A stretch of 64,000 nt of DNA from Agarivorans sp050870875 (GTDB taxonomy: Bacteria > Pseudomonadota > Gammaproteobacteria > Enterobacterales > Celerinatantimonadaceae), in contig NZ_CP194041.2 in the NCBI RefSeq assembly GCF_050870875.2, positions 3,410,001-3,474,000 of the forward strand, given 5' to 3'. Shown piece by piece: positions 33,689 to 42,527 of the stretch. Position numbers and translations under genes: made by a program. How positions within the stretch are numbered: the first letter of the stretch is position 1; each line of letters opens with the position of its first letter. The notes under the pieces are model-generated. The model saw only the letters and a list, made by a program, of their open reading frames with translations. It ran no database searches and was not told the origin of the DNA.

Positions 33689-34074
33689 GTTGTTTAATCG
33701 CCTCCTCAGGCTATTCAAGGTTGAAGATGATGATCCCTTCTGCTTGCATGTTTATCCACGGAAGTTTCGGTGCAGAGCGTGATATCTCAAGAACAAGCAA
33801 TTCAACCAAACTTTACACTCAAAACGGCTTAAGCAATACCGCTGAGGTTAAGCTCAACTTCTATATTCTTTCGAACAAAATGAACCACGAAACATGAAGC
33901 GACCCTAGTCTTCTTCACATTTCATCCTCATGCGAATTGTAAAGTAATCACTAAAATAACTATATTGTCAGCGTCACATAAACTCGTTCAGCCGATTTAT
34001 TTAAACGGTACGATTAAATAAATCTGGCGAAAATGATCTAAAAACGTCCTTTTCAAGATCCACTATAAATATCA
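33689..34074. other. Divergent control region between the cyclase gene and the TonB-receptor gene
   Basis: This gap holds the promoters of both divergent genes. It contains a long inverted repeat at 33991-34028, with a Fur-type box immediately downstream of this span. A 77-codon open frame at 33664-33897 lacks a start signal and overlaps the cyclase start. Confidence 0.5.
33991..34028. repeat. Long inverted repeat upstream of the TonB receptor gene
   Basis: GATTTATTTAA (33994-34004) and TTAAATAAATC (34014-34024) form a perfect 11-base-pair stem with loop ACGGTACGA; GCC and GGC extend it with one bulged base. There is no T run. It could be an operator or a leader structure. Confidence 0.55.
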
Positions 34075-34093
34075 AATAAAAATCATTCTTATT
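34075..34093. promoter_or_regulatory. Candidate Fur box upstream of the TonB receptor gene
   Basis: AATAAAAATCATTCTTATT matches 15 of 19 positions of the symmetric Fur-type sequence AATGATAATCATTATCATT and lies about 130 bases before the chosen start codon. Iron repression of the receptor and the following esterase is the natural reading. Confidence 0.65.
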
Positions 34094-34223
34094 TGCATTC
34101 AATATTGATACTATTACAAACACTGAATAATAGTCTGATTTCATGAATGAATTTTCCAATTGGATGACCTTCCCAAAATCAGCAACAAATTTTAAAACTA
34201 AGCTTTATGCTACAAGGAGCGTT

Positions 34224-36164
34224 ATGAATAACTCACTTCCCCCGATCCTCTCCCTCACTCAAAGTAAACTGGCATTGCTGGTCGCTGCTATCTTACTCAA
34301 TTCTCACAGCAGCATCGCGGCTGACGCCCCGCAAGATAACCCGGTGATGGTGGTGACCGCTTCGTCAACCGAACATACAGTACAAACAGCCCCCGCGTTC
34401 ACCACCGTAATTACCGCTGAAGATATTAAAGCTTCACCGGTTAACGGTTTACCCGATATCTTGGAAAAATACGCAGGCATTATCAATAACAGCGATAGCA
34501 GTGGCCGCAATGCCATTTACATTCGGGGAATGGATCAAGGTTACACCCTTATTTTGGTCAATGGTAAGCGGGTATCCTCTTCTGCTTCACTGTGGCGGGG
34601 CGGCGATTTTGATTACAGCTCAATTCCCTTAGATGCGATTGCGCAAGTGGAAATTGTTCGTGGTCCTATGTCAGCTTTGTACGGCTCTGATGCCATTGGT
34701 GGCGTAATCAACATCATCACCAAGACACCGGGTAAAATTTGGGGAGGAAGCATTCGTCAAGATAATGTTGTGATGACATCCGGTGACGAGGGTGCTCAGA
34801 GCCGCACTAACCTGTACGCTTCAGGACAACTCAATGAGCAACTCAGCTTATCAATTGCTGGTGAAATTTACGACCGAGATGCTTGGTACTTAGATGAAAA
34901 TATGGGGACGGAAGCGCCCGCCCTAGAAGCCAAAAACAGCCAAAATATTTACACCACTTTGTATTGGGATATCAATAGCCAACAACAAGCAGAATTTGAT
35001 TTCAACTATAACCATGATGAGCGTCCCTATTCAAGCTATGGCGATATTAGCTCGCTTCGTGCTCAAGCGATTGATCGCATGACCTTTGGCGCAACACACC
35101 GCGGCCAATGGGCCTGGGGGAGTTCAACGCTCTACGCAAATTATGAAACCAGTACCATCGATGATTACAACAATCGCTACGACGCCCCGCAACAACGCCA
35201 AGTCAAAGAAAATAACTTGCTCATTAACGGCTCTATAAATACCGAGCTTGGATTCAACAGCATCACCACGGGTGGAGAGTTTCAACAGCAGCAAATCAAA
35301 GATCCAGTTGGTTACCAACCCAGCGGAGAAGCCAATACCACCATGTATGCAGTCTACCTGCAAGATGAGCTGAGCTTAGGCGATAAATTAACCCTAACTT
35401 TGGGCGGACGCTACGATGATCATGAGGTATTTGGTGGTCATTTTACACCTCGTTCCTACCTAGTTTATCAAGCAAGCAATGCCTTAACTCTAAAAGGTGG
35501 GGTAAGCAAGGCCTACAAAGCACCACAAACCTATCAAACCAATCCTGAATATCAGATTATTAGCTGTGGTGGTGGTTGTTCAATCTCAGGAGATCCTGAC
35601 TTAGCAGCCGAAACCAGTGTCAACTATGAATTAGGTTTTGAGTATCTTCAAGCGTCTTGGGATGTCAGCGTGGCACTTTATCGCAGCGAAGTTGAAAACT
35701 TAATTGAAGCACAATATGCGGTCATCAATGGTACGCCAAGCAGATGGTGGGACAACGTTGGCGAAGCAACACTACAAGGTGTCGAACTGTCGGGTGCGGT
35801 AGATATCACCCAAGATATTAGTTTATTGGGTAACTACACTTATCTAGATGCTGAAGACAACGCAGGCAACCCATTAAGTAATCGCCCTGAACATGTGGCC
35901 AATGCCAATCTAAACTGGTGGGTGAGCGAACGACTCAATAGCATCGTTTCAGCGGTATACACCGGCAAACAATATAATTCGGGCTCCGAGCTGCCCGCTT
36001 ACACCACCGTGGATTTAGGCCTTGCCTTCCAGGCAACCACTGCGCTAAACCTTAAAGCTGGTGTTAAAAATCTGTTTGATCTTCGTTTAGACGAAAAATC
36101 GCAAGACTTTAGCGGTCATGAGTTAGGGCGAAATGTCTACTTAAGTGCTAATTACGACTTCTAA
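34224..36164 (+). CDS. TonB-dependent outer-membrane siderophore receptor (FepA/IrgA/CirA-like)
   Basis: The 646-residue product has a signal peptide (ending SIAA-DAP), a TonB box (PVMVVTAS), a plug domain (VITAEDIKASPVNGLPDILEK, RNAIYIRGMDQGYTLILVNGKR, SIPLDAIAQVEIVRGPMSALYGSDAIGGVINIIT) and a 22-strand beta-barrel ending in NVYLSANYDF with the C-terminal aromatic. Overall it resembles catecholate receptors. A stretch SCGGGCSISGDPDLAAE contains two cysteines in the usual loop before the barrel's conserved ASNPDL-like motif. The start at 34224 has AAGGAGC upstream; the frame extends 27 codons further (34143) without a signal peptide. A Fur-type box lies upstream and an esterase gene follows, so the pair looks like a ferric-catecholate uptake unit. 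Confidence 0.9.
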   Translation: MNNSLPPILSLTQSKLALLVAAILLNSHSSIAADAPQDNPVMVVTASSTEHTVQTAPAFTTVITAEDIKASPVNGLPDILEKYAGIINNSDSSGRNAIYIRGMDQGYTLILVNGKRVSSSASLWRGGDFDYSSIPLDAIAQVEIVRGPMSALYGSDAIGGVINIITKTPGKIWGGSIRQDNVVMTSGDEGAQSRTNLYASGQLNEQLSLSIAGEIYDRDAWYLDENMGTEAPALEAKNSQNIYTTLYWDINSQQQAEFDFNYNHDERPYSSYGDISSLRAQAIDRMTFGATHRGQWAWGSSTLYANYETSTIDDYNNRYDAPQQRQVKENNLLINGSINTELGFNSITTGGEFQQQQIKDPVGYQPSGEANTTMYAVYLQDELSLGDKLTLTLGGRYDDHEVFGGHFTPRSYLVYQASNALTLKGGVSKAYKAPQTYQTNPEYQIISCGGGCSISGDPDLAAETSVNYELGFEYLQASWDVSVALYRSEVENLIEAQYAVINGTPSRWWDNVGEATLQGVELSGAVDITQDISLLGNYTYLDAEDNAGNPLSNRPEHVANANLNWWVSERLNSIVSAVYTGKQYNSGSELPAYTTVDLGLAFQATTALNLKAGVKNLFDLRLDEKSQDFSGHELGRNVYLSANYDF

Positions 36165-36183
36165 ATTAACGCACTTTTAGCCA

Positions 36184-36230
36184 TACCAAAGTCAGTCAAA
36201 GGCTTCCTGAAAGCCTTGCTGGCTTTGGTA
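36184..36230 (+). other. Long stem-loop between the receptor and esterase genes
   Basis: TACCAAAGTCAG pairs with CTGGCTTTGGTA (one G-U), and inside it AAGGCTT pairs with AAGCCTT around CCTGA. No T run follows, so it is unlikely to be a full terminator; it may stabilise or process the mRNA between receptor and esterase. The esterase ribosome-binding site (GGAG) follows 14 bases later. Confidence 0.55.
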
Positions 36231-36253
36231 TTCCTTGTCAATTTGGAGCCTTT

Positions 36254-37873
36254 ATGCCTCTTTCTCGAAAAAAAACATCCCGAAAACTCGTGAAACAATT
36301 GCCCAGCTTATGTTGCTTATTAAGCTTAAAACTCGCCGCGGCCACTCTTCCCATCGAGCAAACGATTTCCTTAGATGCACATCAATCCCATTCTTGGTCC
36401 ATCGCACTTCAGTCTGGGGATTATCTCAGCGGTAAGTTTTCGGCCACCAATAAACTCGAACAAGCCACCCTAGATGACCCAAATGGCAAGCGGATAAAGC
36501 AATTATTACTCAGCCCGAGTCAAGGACAAAGTCTTCACTTAGTCGCCCAGCAAAGTGGCAATTATCAGTTAACACTCACCAATGCGGCAGTCCCGAATCA
36601 GCTGACCCTAAAATTACGTAAACCTGCTTTAGCGATGAAAACTGCTCAAACCACACTCGCCAGCCAAACCCTGCAAGAGCTGATCGATCAATATGTCAAA
36701 GCGGGCAATACCGAATTATTTTGGCAACAGATATCACATATCGGCAGCCCACTCATCGAAGCCATTGCGCCCCATCGCATCGATGAGCCAAAGGGCAGTT
36801 CCTTAGTCACCTTCCTCTGGCGAGGTGCCAAACACAATGTCAAACTGCTCGGCGGACCCGGTCACGAACATCACACCTTCAAGCAAATTGAGGATAGCGA
36901 CATTTGGTATTTAAGTCTAAGCTTGCCCAACAACAGTCTATTTTCCTATCAAATTGCCCCCGATGTCCCAACCCTTGCTGAAAGTGGCCGAGCACAACGC
37001 GTTGCGATTTTAAGTACTGCGCAACGGGACCCCTTCAATCCGAACACTTGGCATTTTTCTGAACGACAAGATAAATATACCAGTAAATCGATATTACGCC
37101 TGGCTGCGGCCCCCGCAGAGCCTTGGCTAACACCCGTAGCAACACATCAGGGAACGCTAAGCCAAAGCCAAATAAGCAGCAAAATATTAAACAATAGCCG
37201 CGATGTTTATCTATATCGCAGTGCCAATCCCACTGCTGATTCTAGCCTGCCCTTAGTTATCTTTTTCGATGCCGAGAGTTATCTTCAGCAAGCGCAAACG
37301 CCACGACTGCTGGATAACTTAGTCAATGCTAAAAAAATACCGGCGCTGAACGCAGTATTTATCAGTAACCCCAGCGCCCAAAGCCGCGCAACAGAATTAG
37401 CCTGCAACCCTCAGTTTTCATCTTTTTTAGCAAAAGAATTACTGCCATGGCTCGCGCAGCGAAACATTACGGCACCTGCAAAACAAACCATTTTAGCAGG
37501 TTCTAGCTATGGAGGTTTAACAGCAGCATGCACAGCAACCCTATATCCCGAGTTATTTGGCGGCGTTCTAAGCTTGTCCGGTTCATTTTGGTGGGGGCCA
37601 AAGATGGACCCGAGTCGCCAGCATCAACCTGAATGGCTCACTCAACAGCTTGCGCTCAAACCAACCAGCACAGTACGCTGGTATCTTAGTGCTGGCTTGT
37701 TTGAAGAAACATGGATATTGCCCCCAAACCGACGTTTAAAAAGCCTGTTAGATGCCAAAGGGTATCAAAGTCAGCTCAGTGAAATAGCTGGCGGTCATGA
37801 CATGTTGGCTTGGCGAACCCAATTACCGGAAGGACTTATATATTTACTCGACCCGCAACAGCCACAACGCTAA
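36254..37873 (+). CDS. Exported enterochelin-esterase-like hydrolase (Fes/IroD/IroE family)
   Basis: The 539-residue product carries an export signal (hydrophobic LPSLCCLLSLKLAAA after a basic start), a prepeptidase-type beta domain (about residues 30-125), a Fes N-terminal domain (about 165-260, with SSLVTFLWRGAKHNVKLLGGPGHE) and a C-terminal esterase domain (about 300-530) with the nucleophile in LAGSSYGGLTA (Ser about 418) and the catalytic histidine in GGHDMLAWR (about 515). Fes-type enzymes hydrolyse trilactone catecholate siderophores to release iron. Cytoplasmic Fes has no signal; an exported form points to periplasmic processing, as with IroE. It follows the receptor gene by about 90 bases with a stem-loop between. 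No siderophore synthesis or ABC import genes are near, which suggests use of foreign siderophores. Confidence 0.85.
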   Translation: MPLSRKKTSRKLVKQLPSLCCLLSLKLAAATLPIEQTISLDAHQSHSWSIALQSGDYLSGKFSATNKLEQATLDDPNGKRIKQLLLSPSQGQSLHLVAQQSGNYQLTLTNAAVPNQLTLKLRKPALAMKTAQTTLASQTLQELIDQYVKAGNTELFWQQISHIGSPLIEAIAPHRIDEPKGSSLVTFLWRGAKHNVKLLGGPGHEHHTFKQIEDSDIWYLSLSLPNNSLFSYQIAPDVPTLAESGRAQRVAILSTAQRDPFNPNTWHFSERQDKYTSKSILRLAAAPAEPWLTPVATHQGTLSQSQISSKILNNSRDVYLYRSANPTADSSLPLVIFFDAESYLQQAQTPRLLDNLVNAKKIPALNAVFISNPSAQSRATELACNPQFSSFLAKELLPWLAQRNITAPAKQTILAGSSYGGLTAACTATLYPELFGGVLSLSGSFWWGPKMDPSRQHQPEWLTQQLALKPTSTVRWYLSAGLFEETWILPPNRRLKSLLDAKGYQSQLSEIAGGHDMLAWRTQLPEGLIYLLDPQQPQR

Positions 37874-37911
37874 AAGCGGTATCGTTTGCTTTATCGGGCG
37901 ACTCATCCCCC

Positions 37912-37945
37912 AAATAATAGGGAGGCTTAAAGCCTCCCTATTATT
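37912..37945 (+). terminator. Bidirectional terminator between the esterase and dcu genes
   Basis: A 17-base-pair perfect inverted repeat (AAATAATAGGGAGGCTT and its complement) with T-rich flanks on both strands lies between the two convergent genes. The innermost pairs would open to form the loop. Confidence 0.88.
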
Positions 37946-37992
37946 TTTGGCTTGAACAAGGGTCACTCAAGATGAGCCCCCCAATCAAACCG

Positions 37993-39321
37993 CTAACCAA
38001 TAATAATTTGTCCCAGTACGTATCCCAAGCAGCTCGCACCAATCACGCCAATTAAGCCAACCGACATAAACGAGTGATTGAAATACCACTTGCCAATCTT
38101 AGTGGTTCCAGACGTATCAAAATTAACCGTTGCAATATCGGATGGATAATTTGGAATAAAGAAATAACCATATACCGCAGGCATTAAACCAATCAGTAAT
38201 GCCGGTTCTAAGCCCAGACCCAAGCCAACTGGTAACATCATCCGCGCGGTAGCAGCTTGAGAATTCACCACCACTGACACAATAAAGAGCGCCAATGCAA
38301 AGGTCCATGGATAATTAGTCACCATCTCCACAATACCACTTCTAAATTGGGGCATGGCATATTGGAAATAGGTATCCGACATCCAGGCAATCCCAAAAAT
38401 AGCAATGGCTGCAACCATGCCCGATTTAAATACCACACCATTGGGAACATCACGTGGGTCAGTCTTGGTTGCGAGTAGAATCACCCCACCAAAAGCCAAC
38501 ATCATCATTTGAATAATCACCGACATTTTAATCGGCTTATCACCATCAACGATGGTGCGGATCTCTGGCACCATGGCGATAATCACAATCGTTACAATCG
38601 CAGCTAGAAATAACAGAACGGCATTTCTGGCTTTGCTCGGTAAGACCTCATCTAAAGAAGTCGCTGTGGTATTGAGTATTTTTTCACGCCATACCGGATC
38701 CTTTAAGCGCGCTTGGTATTCTTCATCCTGATCTAATTCTTTACCGCGTTTTAAGCTATATAAAGACATCAATAGTGTGCCAAACAAGGTTGCCGGTACG
38801 GTCACCATCAAGATAGATAGCAACGTAATATCGGCCCGAAGATCAGCTAGCTGAGCCAAATAATAAACCACTGCAGCAGAAATCGGCGATGCGGTAATCG
38901 CGATTTGCGAAGCCACCGATGAAGCCGCCATAGGTCGTTCAGGCCGGATCCCATTTTTTAAAGCCACATCACCAATAATCGGCATGATGGAATACACTGC
39001 GTGACCCGTGCCTAAAAGAAAAGTCATCGTATAAGTCACAAAAGGGGCAATAAGAGTCACCCGTTTAGGGTTCTTTCTTAACAATTTCTCGGCCACCTGC
39101 AACATATACTTTAAGCCGCCGGCAGCTTCCAAAATTGAAGCGCAGGTCACCACCGCCAAGATGATTAACATCACGGTGACTGGCGGTGAGGTTGGTGGCA
39201 TCTTGAAGAAGAAGACTTCAATCGCCAAACCAATCCCCGAGACAACCCCTAATCCAATCCCACCGTAACGAGAGCCGGTATAGAGCATGAGCAACAGAAA
39301 TAGAAACTCAAAATACAGCAT
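37993..39321 (-). CDS. dcuB: Anaerobic C4-dicarboxylate transporter, Dcu family
   Basis: Dcu carriers exchange fumarate, malate or aspartate for succinate across the inner membrane during anaerobic fumarate respiration. The 442-residue product has about a dozen hydrophobic spans and conserved stretches such as KLLRKNPKRVTLIAPFVTY, NGIRPERPMAASSVASQIAITASPISAAVVY, GIAWMSDTYF, PNYPSDIATVNFDTSGTTKIG and FNHSFM. By eye it is nearer E. coli DcuB than DcuA (RPERPMAASS, DKDEE-like loop), but this needs alignment. The ATG at 39321 was chosen because it has TTAAGGGAT upstream and matches the family's start; a GTG at 39363 is also in frame. The 5' leader contains the short hairpin ATAGCG-TTAG-CGCTAT at 39341-39356. 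It lies just downstream of oppF, separated by a terminator. Confidence 0.92.
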   Translation of the reverse strand: MLYFEFLFLLLMLYTGSRYGGIGLGVVSGIGLAIEVFFFKMPPTSPPVTVMLIILAVVTCASILEAAGGLKYMLQVAEKLLRKNPKRVTLIAPFVTYTMTFLLGTGHAVYSIMPIIGDVALKNGIRPERPMAASSVASQIAITASPISAAVVYYLAQLADLRADITLLSILMVTVPATLFGTLLMSLYSLKRGKELDQDEEYQARLKDPVWREKILNTTATSLDEVLPSKARNAVLLFLAAIVTIVIIAMVPEIRTIVDGDKPIKMSVIIQMMMLAFGGVILLATKTDPRDVPNGVVFKSGMVAAIAIFGIAWMSDTYFQYAMPQFRSGIVEMVTNYPWTFALALFIVSVVVNSQAATARMMLPVGLGLGLEPALLIGLMPAVYGYFFIPNYPSDIATVNFDTSGTTKIGKWYFNHSFMSVGLIGVIGASCLGYVLGQIIIG

Positions 39322-39582
39322 CAATAGATCCCTTAAAATGATAGCGTTAGCGCTATTTTCCACTGAGTGTCGATGTGGTTATGCCAAATACTTCACACTC
39401 TACTAACACAAAATAAGCAGTGACAAATAGTCAGAGTCAGCTCACGCCACACGCCTAAAAAGTAAATAAACTAAACCTAAAATGTAAGTAGCAAGTTAGC
39501 TAAGTTGAACAGCTAAGTTAAATTAATAGCTTGCGCCACTCCCCTATTGAAGAGACAGCTTATGAGGGACCTTATCCAATAA

Positions 39583-39610
39583 AAAAGCTAGGCTTATTAG
39601 CCTAGCTTTT
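39583..39610 (-). terminator. Terminator of the opp operon
   Basis: A perfect 12-base-pair stem (AAAAGCTAGGCT, loop TATT, then the complement) lies just past the oppF stop; on the reverse strand it ends in a T run. Confidence 0.9.
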
Positions 39611-39628
39611 GATACCAACCAAGGCGTT

Positions 39629-40618
39629 TTACACGCTGGTATGAAGACAACTGACCGAGTGCTGGTCATTGCCAAGCAACTGCGGTTTAGTTTTCGCACA
39701 CTGTTCCGTCGCAATAGGACAGCGAGTGCGGAAAACACAGCCCGAAGGAGGATGAATTGGCGAAGGTAGATCGCCTTCCAATAGTTGAATTGTTTTACTA
39801 CGCTCCAACTTCGGATCCGGGATTGGTACTGCTGACATCAGGGCTTTGGTATAAGGATGACTTGGCTTATTAAACAAGGCATCGGAGGTGCCTAGTTCAA
39901 CCGAATTACCTAAATACATTACCAAAACGCGGTCAGAAATATGTTTAACCACTGATAAGTCATGGGCAATAAAAATAAGGCTCAAGCCCATTTCCGCTTG
40001 TAACTCTTTCAGCAAGTTAACCACTTGCGCTTGAATAGAAACGTCCAGCGCCGACACTGGCTCATCACAAATAATCATCTTTGGTTCGAGGATCAGCGCG
40101 CGCGCAATTCCAATTCGTTGACATTGTCCGCCAGAAAATTCATGTGGATAACGGTTAATCACGTTAGGCAACAAGCCGACCTTCATCATCATTTTTTGAA
40201 CCCGCTGCTTGACTTCTTGCTTGTTCAATTTGGGATAAAAGGTTTCTAATGGCTCGGCGATGATGTCGCCAATCGTCATCCGCGGGTTAAGCGAGGCCAA
40301 TGGATCTTGGAAGATCATCTGAATTTCTTTGCGTTTCTCACGCAGCTCTTTATGTGGCAAGCGAGTTAAATCCTGGCCTAACCACACCACTTTGCCTGCT
40401 TCGGCCGGAACCAAACCAATCACCGCTCGAGCAAAAGTCGATTTACCACAGCCCGATTCTCCAACCACCCCTAAGGTTTCACCCTGATAGAGTTTTAATG
40501 ACACACCATCAACCGCTTTCAAGGCAGCTGCGGGAGTCCAAGGCAATGCTTTTGCATCTTTAATGCGGAAGTATACTTTCAAGTCTACGACATCAAGCAA
40601 CAAGTTTTTTTCACTCAT
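39629..40618 (-). CDS. oppF: Oligopeptide ABC transporter ATP-binding protein OppF
   Basis: OppF is one of the two ATPases that energise oligopeptide uptake through OppBC. The 329-residue product has Walker A GESGCGKSTFARAVIG, signature FSGGQCQRIGIARAL, Walker B MIICDEPVSALDVSIQ and the C-terminal oligopeptide-transporter domain with cysteines in PPSGCVFRTRCPIATEQC that bind a [4Fe-4S] cluster in solved family members. The start at 40618 has GGGAGGACAATCGC upstream and overlaps the oppD stop by 8 bases (ATGAGTGA), suggesting translational coupling. The frame stays open upstream, but that portion lies within oppD. It is the last gene of the reverse-strand oppABCDF operon. Confidence 0.96.
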   Translation of the reverse strand: MSEKNLLLDVVDLKVYFRIKDAKALPWTPAAALKAVDGVSLKLYQGETLGVVGESGCGKSTFARAVIGLVPAEAGKVVWLGQDLTRLPHKELREKRKEIQMIFQDPLASLNPRMTIGDIIAEPLETFYPKLNKQEVKQRVQKMMMKVGLLPNVINRYPHEFSGGQCQRIGIARALILEPKMIICDEPVSALDVSIQAQVVNLLKELQAEMGLSLIFIAHDLSVVKHISDRVLVMYLGNSVELGTSDALFNKPSHPYTKALMSAVPIPDPKLERSKTIQLLEGDLPSPIHPPSGCVFRTRCPIATEQCAKTKPQLLGNDQHSVSCLHTSV

Positions 40619-41594
40619 GCGATTGTCCTCCCGATAAATGAAAATCGTTATGACAAGCACGCTGACGTTGTCCACCAAAATGAGTCAGGATCGGACTTTC
40701 ATCTAAACAGCGTTGACTAACACGATGACAACGCTCTTGGAAAGGACAACCTTGCGGTAAGCGAAGTAAGTTAGGCGGATTCCCAGGAATGGTCGGTAAA
40801 ATTTCGCCCTCTGTATCTAAACGAGGGATCGCTTTTAGCAGACCTTCGGTATAAGGGTGGCTTGGGCGATAAAATACTTCTTCTGCAGTGCCATATTCCA
40901 TGGTACGACCGGCATACATCACCAGTACTTTCTCGCATAGGCCAGCCACAACCCCTAAATCATGGGTAATCATAATAATGGCGGTATTAAATTCACTTTT
41001 CAGCTCATTCAGTAAGGTCATGATTTGCGCCTGCACTGTCACATCTAAGGCGGTGGTAGGTTCATCGGCAATCAATAACTGTGGTCGACAAAGTAGTGCC
41101 ATTGCAATCATCACCCGTTGACGCATCCCACCAGAAAACTCATGGGGATACATCGCCATACGCTTTTCAGCCTCGGGCATTTTAACCGCATCTAACATTC
41201 TCAGCGCTTCAACATGCGCTTCTTTATTATTCATCCCTTTATGCAGGCGTAATACTTCTTTAAGCTGCTCCCCCACCTTCATGTAAGGATTAAGAGAAGT
41301 CATCGGATCTTGGAAAATCATCGCGATTTTCTCTGCCCGGATGGCATTCAGCTTTTTCTCTGGCAAGTTCAAAATTTGCTGGCCATTAAATAGCGCTTCA
41401 CCAGTAATGATGCCATTTTTCGCCAACAACCCCATTAAAGCAAAAGCGGTTTGGCTTTTACCCGAGCCTGACTCACCGACAATCCCTAAGGTCTGCCCTG
41501 CTTCCAGTGAAAAGGTTAAATCGTTCACCGCGGTTACACTGCCTTCTGGAGTTGAGAACTCCACCCGAAGGTCTTTCACATCTAATAAACTCAT
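40611..41594 (-). CDS. oppD: Oligopeptide ABC transporter ATP-binding protein OppD
   Basis: OppD is the partner ATPase of OppF. The 327-residue product has Walker A GESGSGKSQTAFALMG, signature FSGGMRQRVMIAMALL, Walker B LLIADEPTTALDVTVQ and the H-loop MITHDLGVVAGL. The C-terminal region carries the cysteine cluster (LPQGCPFQERCHRVSQRC). It starts with MSLLDVKDLRVEFSTPEGSVTAV. It lies 15 bases after oppC and overlaps oppF by 8 bases, so all are on one transcript. Confidence 0.96.
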   Translation of the reverse strand: MSLLDVKDLRVEFSTPEGSVTAVNDLTFSLEAGQTLGIVGESGSGKSQTAFALMGLLAKNGIITGEALFNGQQILNLPEKKLNAIRAEKIAMIFQDPMTSLNPYMKVGEQLKEVLRLHKGMNNKEAHVEALRMLDAVKMPEAEKRMAMYPHEFSGGMRQRVMIAMALLCRPQLLIADEPTTALDVTVQAQIMTLLNELKSEFNTAIIMITHDLGVVAGLCEKVLVMYAGRTMEYGTAEEVFYRPSHPYTEGLLKAIPRLDTEGEILPTIPGNPPNLLRLPQGCPFQERCHRVSQRCLDESPILTHFGGQRQRACHNDFHLSGGQSHE

Positions 41595-41609
41595 TGTTCT
41601 ACCCTTGCC

Positions 41610-42518
41610 TTAACGATCTTTAGGATCTAAGGCATCACGTAAACCGTCGCCTACATAGTTAAAACTAAATAAAGTCACTACCATGAATCCAGCTGGATAA
41701 AGCAGCTGCCAAATAGCGATTTCCATGGTTTGTGAACCATCTTGTAATAAGGCGCCCCAAGAAGTCATCGGCTCTTGTACCCCTAAACCAAGGAAGCTTA
41801 AAAATGACTCGGTTAAAATCATCTGTGGTACCAATAAAGTGGCGTAAACCGCAACGATACCCAATACATTAGGAACAATGTGGCGAGTAATAATTTTCCA
41901 CTTAGAGACACCGCAAACTTCAGCAGCTTCGATAAACTCTTTATTTTTTAAACTCAGCGTCTGACCTCGAACAATCCGCGCCATGTCTAACCATGACACC
42001 GCACCGATCGCCACAAATACTAAGAAAATATTGCGGCCAAAAAAGGTCACCAGTAAAATCACAAAAAACATGAAGGGGATGCCATAAAGAATTTCCAGCA
42101 ACCGCATCATGACTCGGTCAACCGTGCCGCCCAAAAAGCCGGAGGTTGCACCATATAAAGTGCCAATTAACACCGCAACAAAAGCGCCCATCACCCCGAC
42201 TAACAGCGATATTTGCCCCCCAAGTAAAGTCCGAACAAACATGTCTCGACCCAAGGCATCGGTGCCAAAGTAATGGCCGCTTTCAATCGAAGGTCCTTGG
42301 TGCATCGCCCCCCAGTCGGTGTCATCAAACACAAAGTCACTGAGGTGAGAGCCAAAAATAACCAATAAGGTAATTACAACTAATATGGTTAAACTAACCA
42401 TCGCAGCGCGGTTGCGCATAAAGCGTATCCGGGCATCTTGCCATAGGCTACGACCTTCAATTTCCAAATTTTGAGCAAACTCGCTAATTGCGTCGCTATT
42501 TTGTTTATTGTCTAACAT
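41610..42518 (-). CDS. oppC: Oligopeptide ABC transporter permease OppC
   Basis: The 302-residue inner-membrane permease has the N-terminal extension and single span of the OppC type (SLWQDARIRFMRNRAAMVSL), followed by five spans of the core. The EAA-type coupling motif is present in EFIEAAEVCGVSKWKIITRHIVPNVLGI, and the end is SFNYVGDGLRDALDPKDR, almost identical to E. coli OppC. It lies 9 bases after oppB and 15 bases before oppD. Confidence 0.96.
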   Translation of the reverse strand: MLDNKQNSDAISEFAQNLEIEGRSLWQDARIRFMRNRAAMVSLTILVVITLLVIFGSHLSDFVFDDTDWGAMHQGPSIESGHYFGTDALGRDMFVRTLLGGQISLLVGVMGAFVAVLIGTLYGATSGFLGGTVDRVMMRLLEILYGIPFMFFVILLVTFFGRNIFLVFVAIGAVSWLDMARIVRGQTLSLKNKEFIEAAEVCGVSKWKIITRHIVPNVLGIVAVYATLLVPQMILTESFLSFLGLGVQEPMTSWGALLQDGSQTMEIAIWQLLYPAGFMVVTLFSFNYVGDGLRDALDPKDR

Positions 42519-42527
42519 AACAGCCTC

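Noticed and set aside
33719..34223. Cobalamin riboswitch upstream of the TonB receptor
   Set aside because: No B12-box-like sequence or extended paired structure was found; the Fur-like box and esterase fit iron uptake better.
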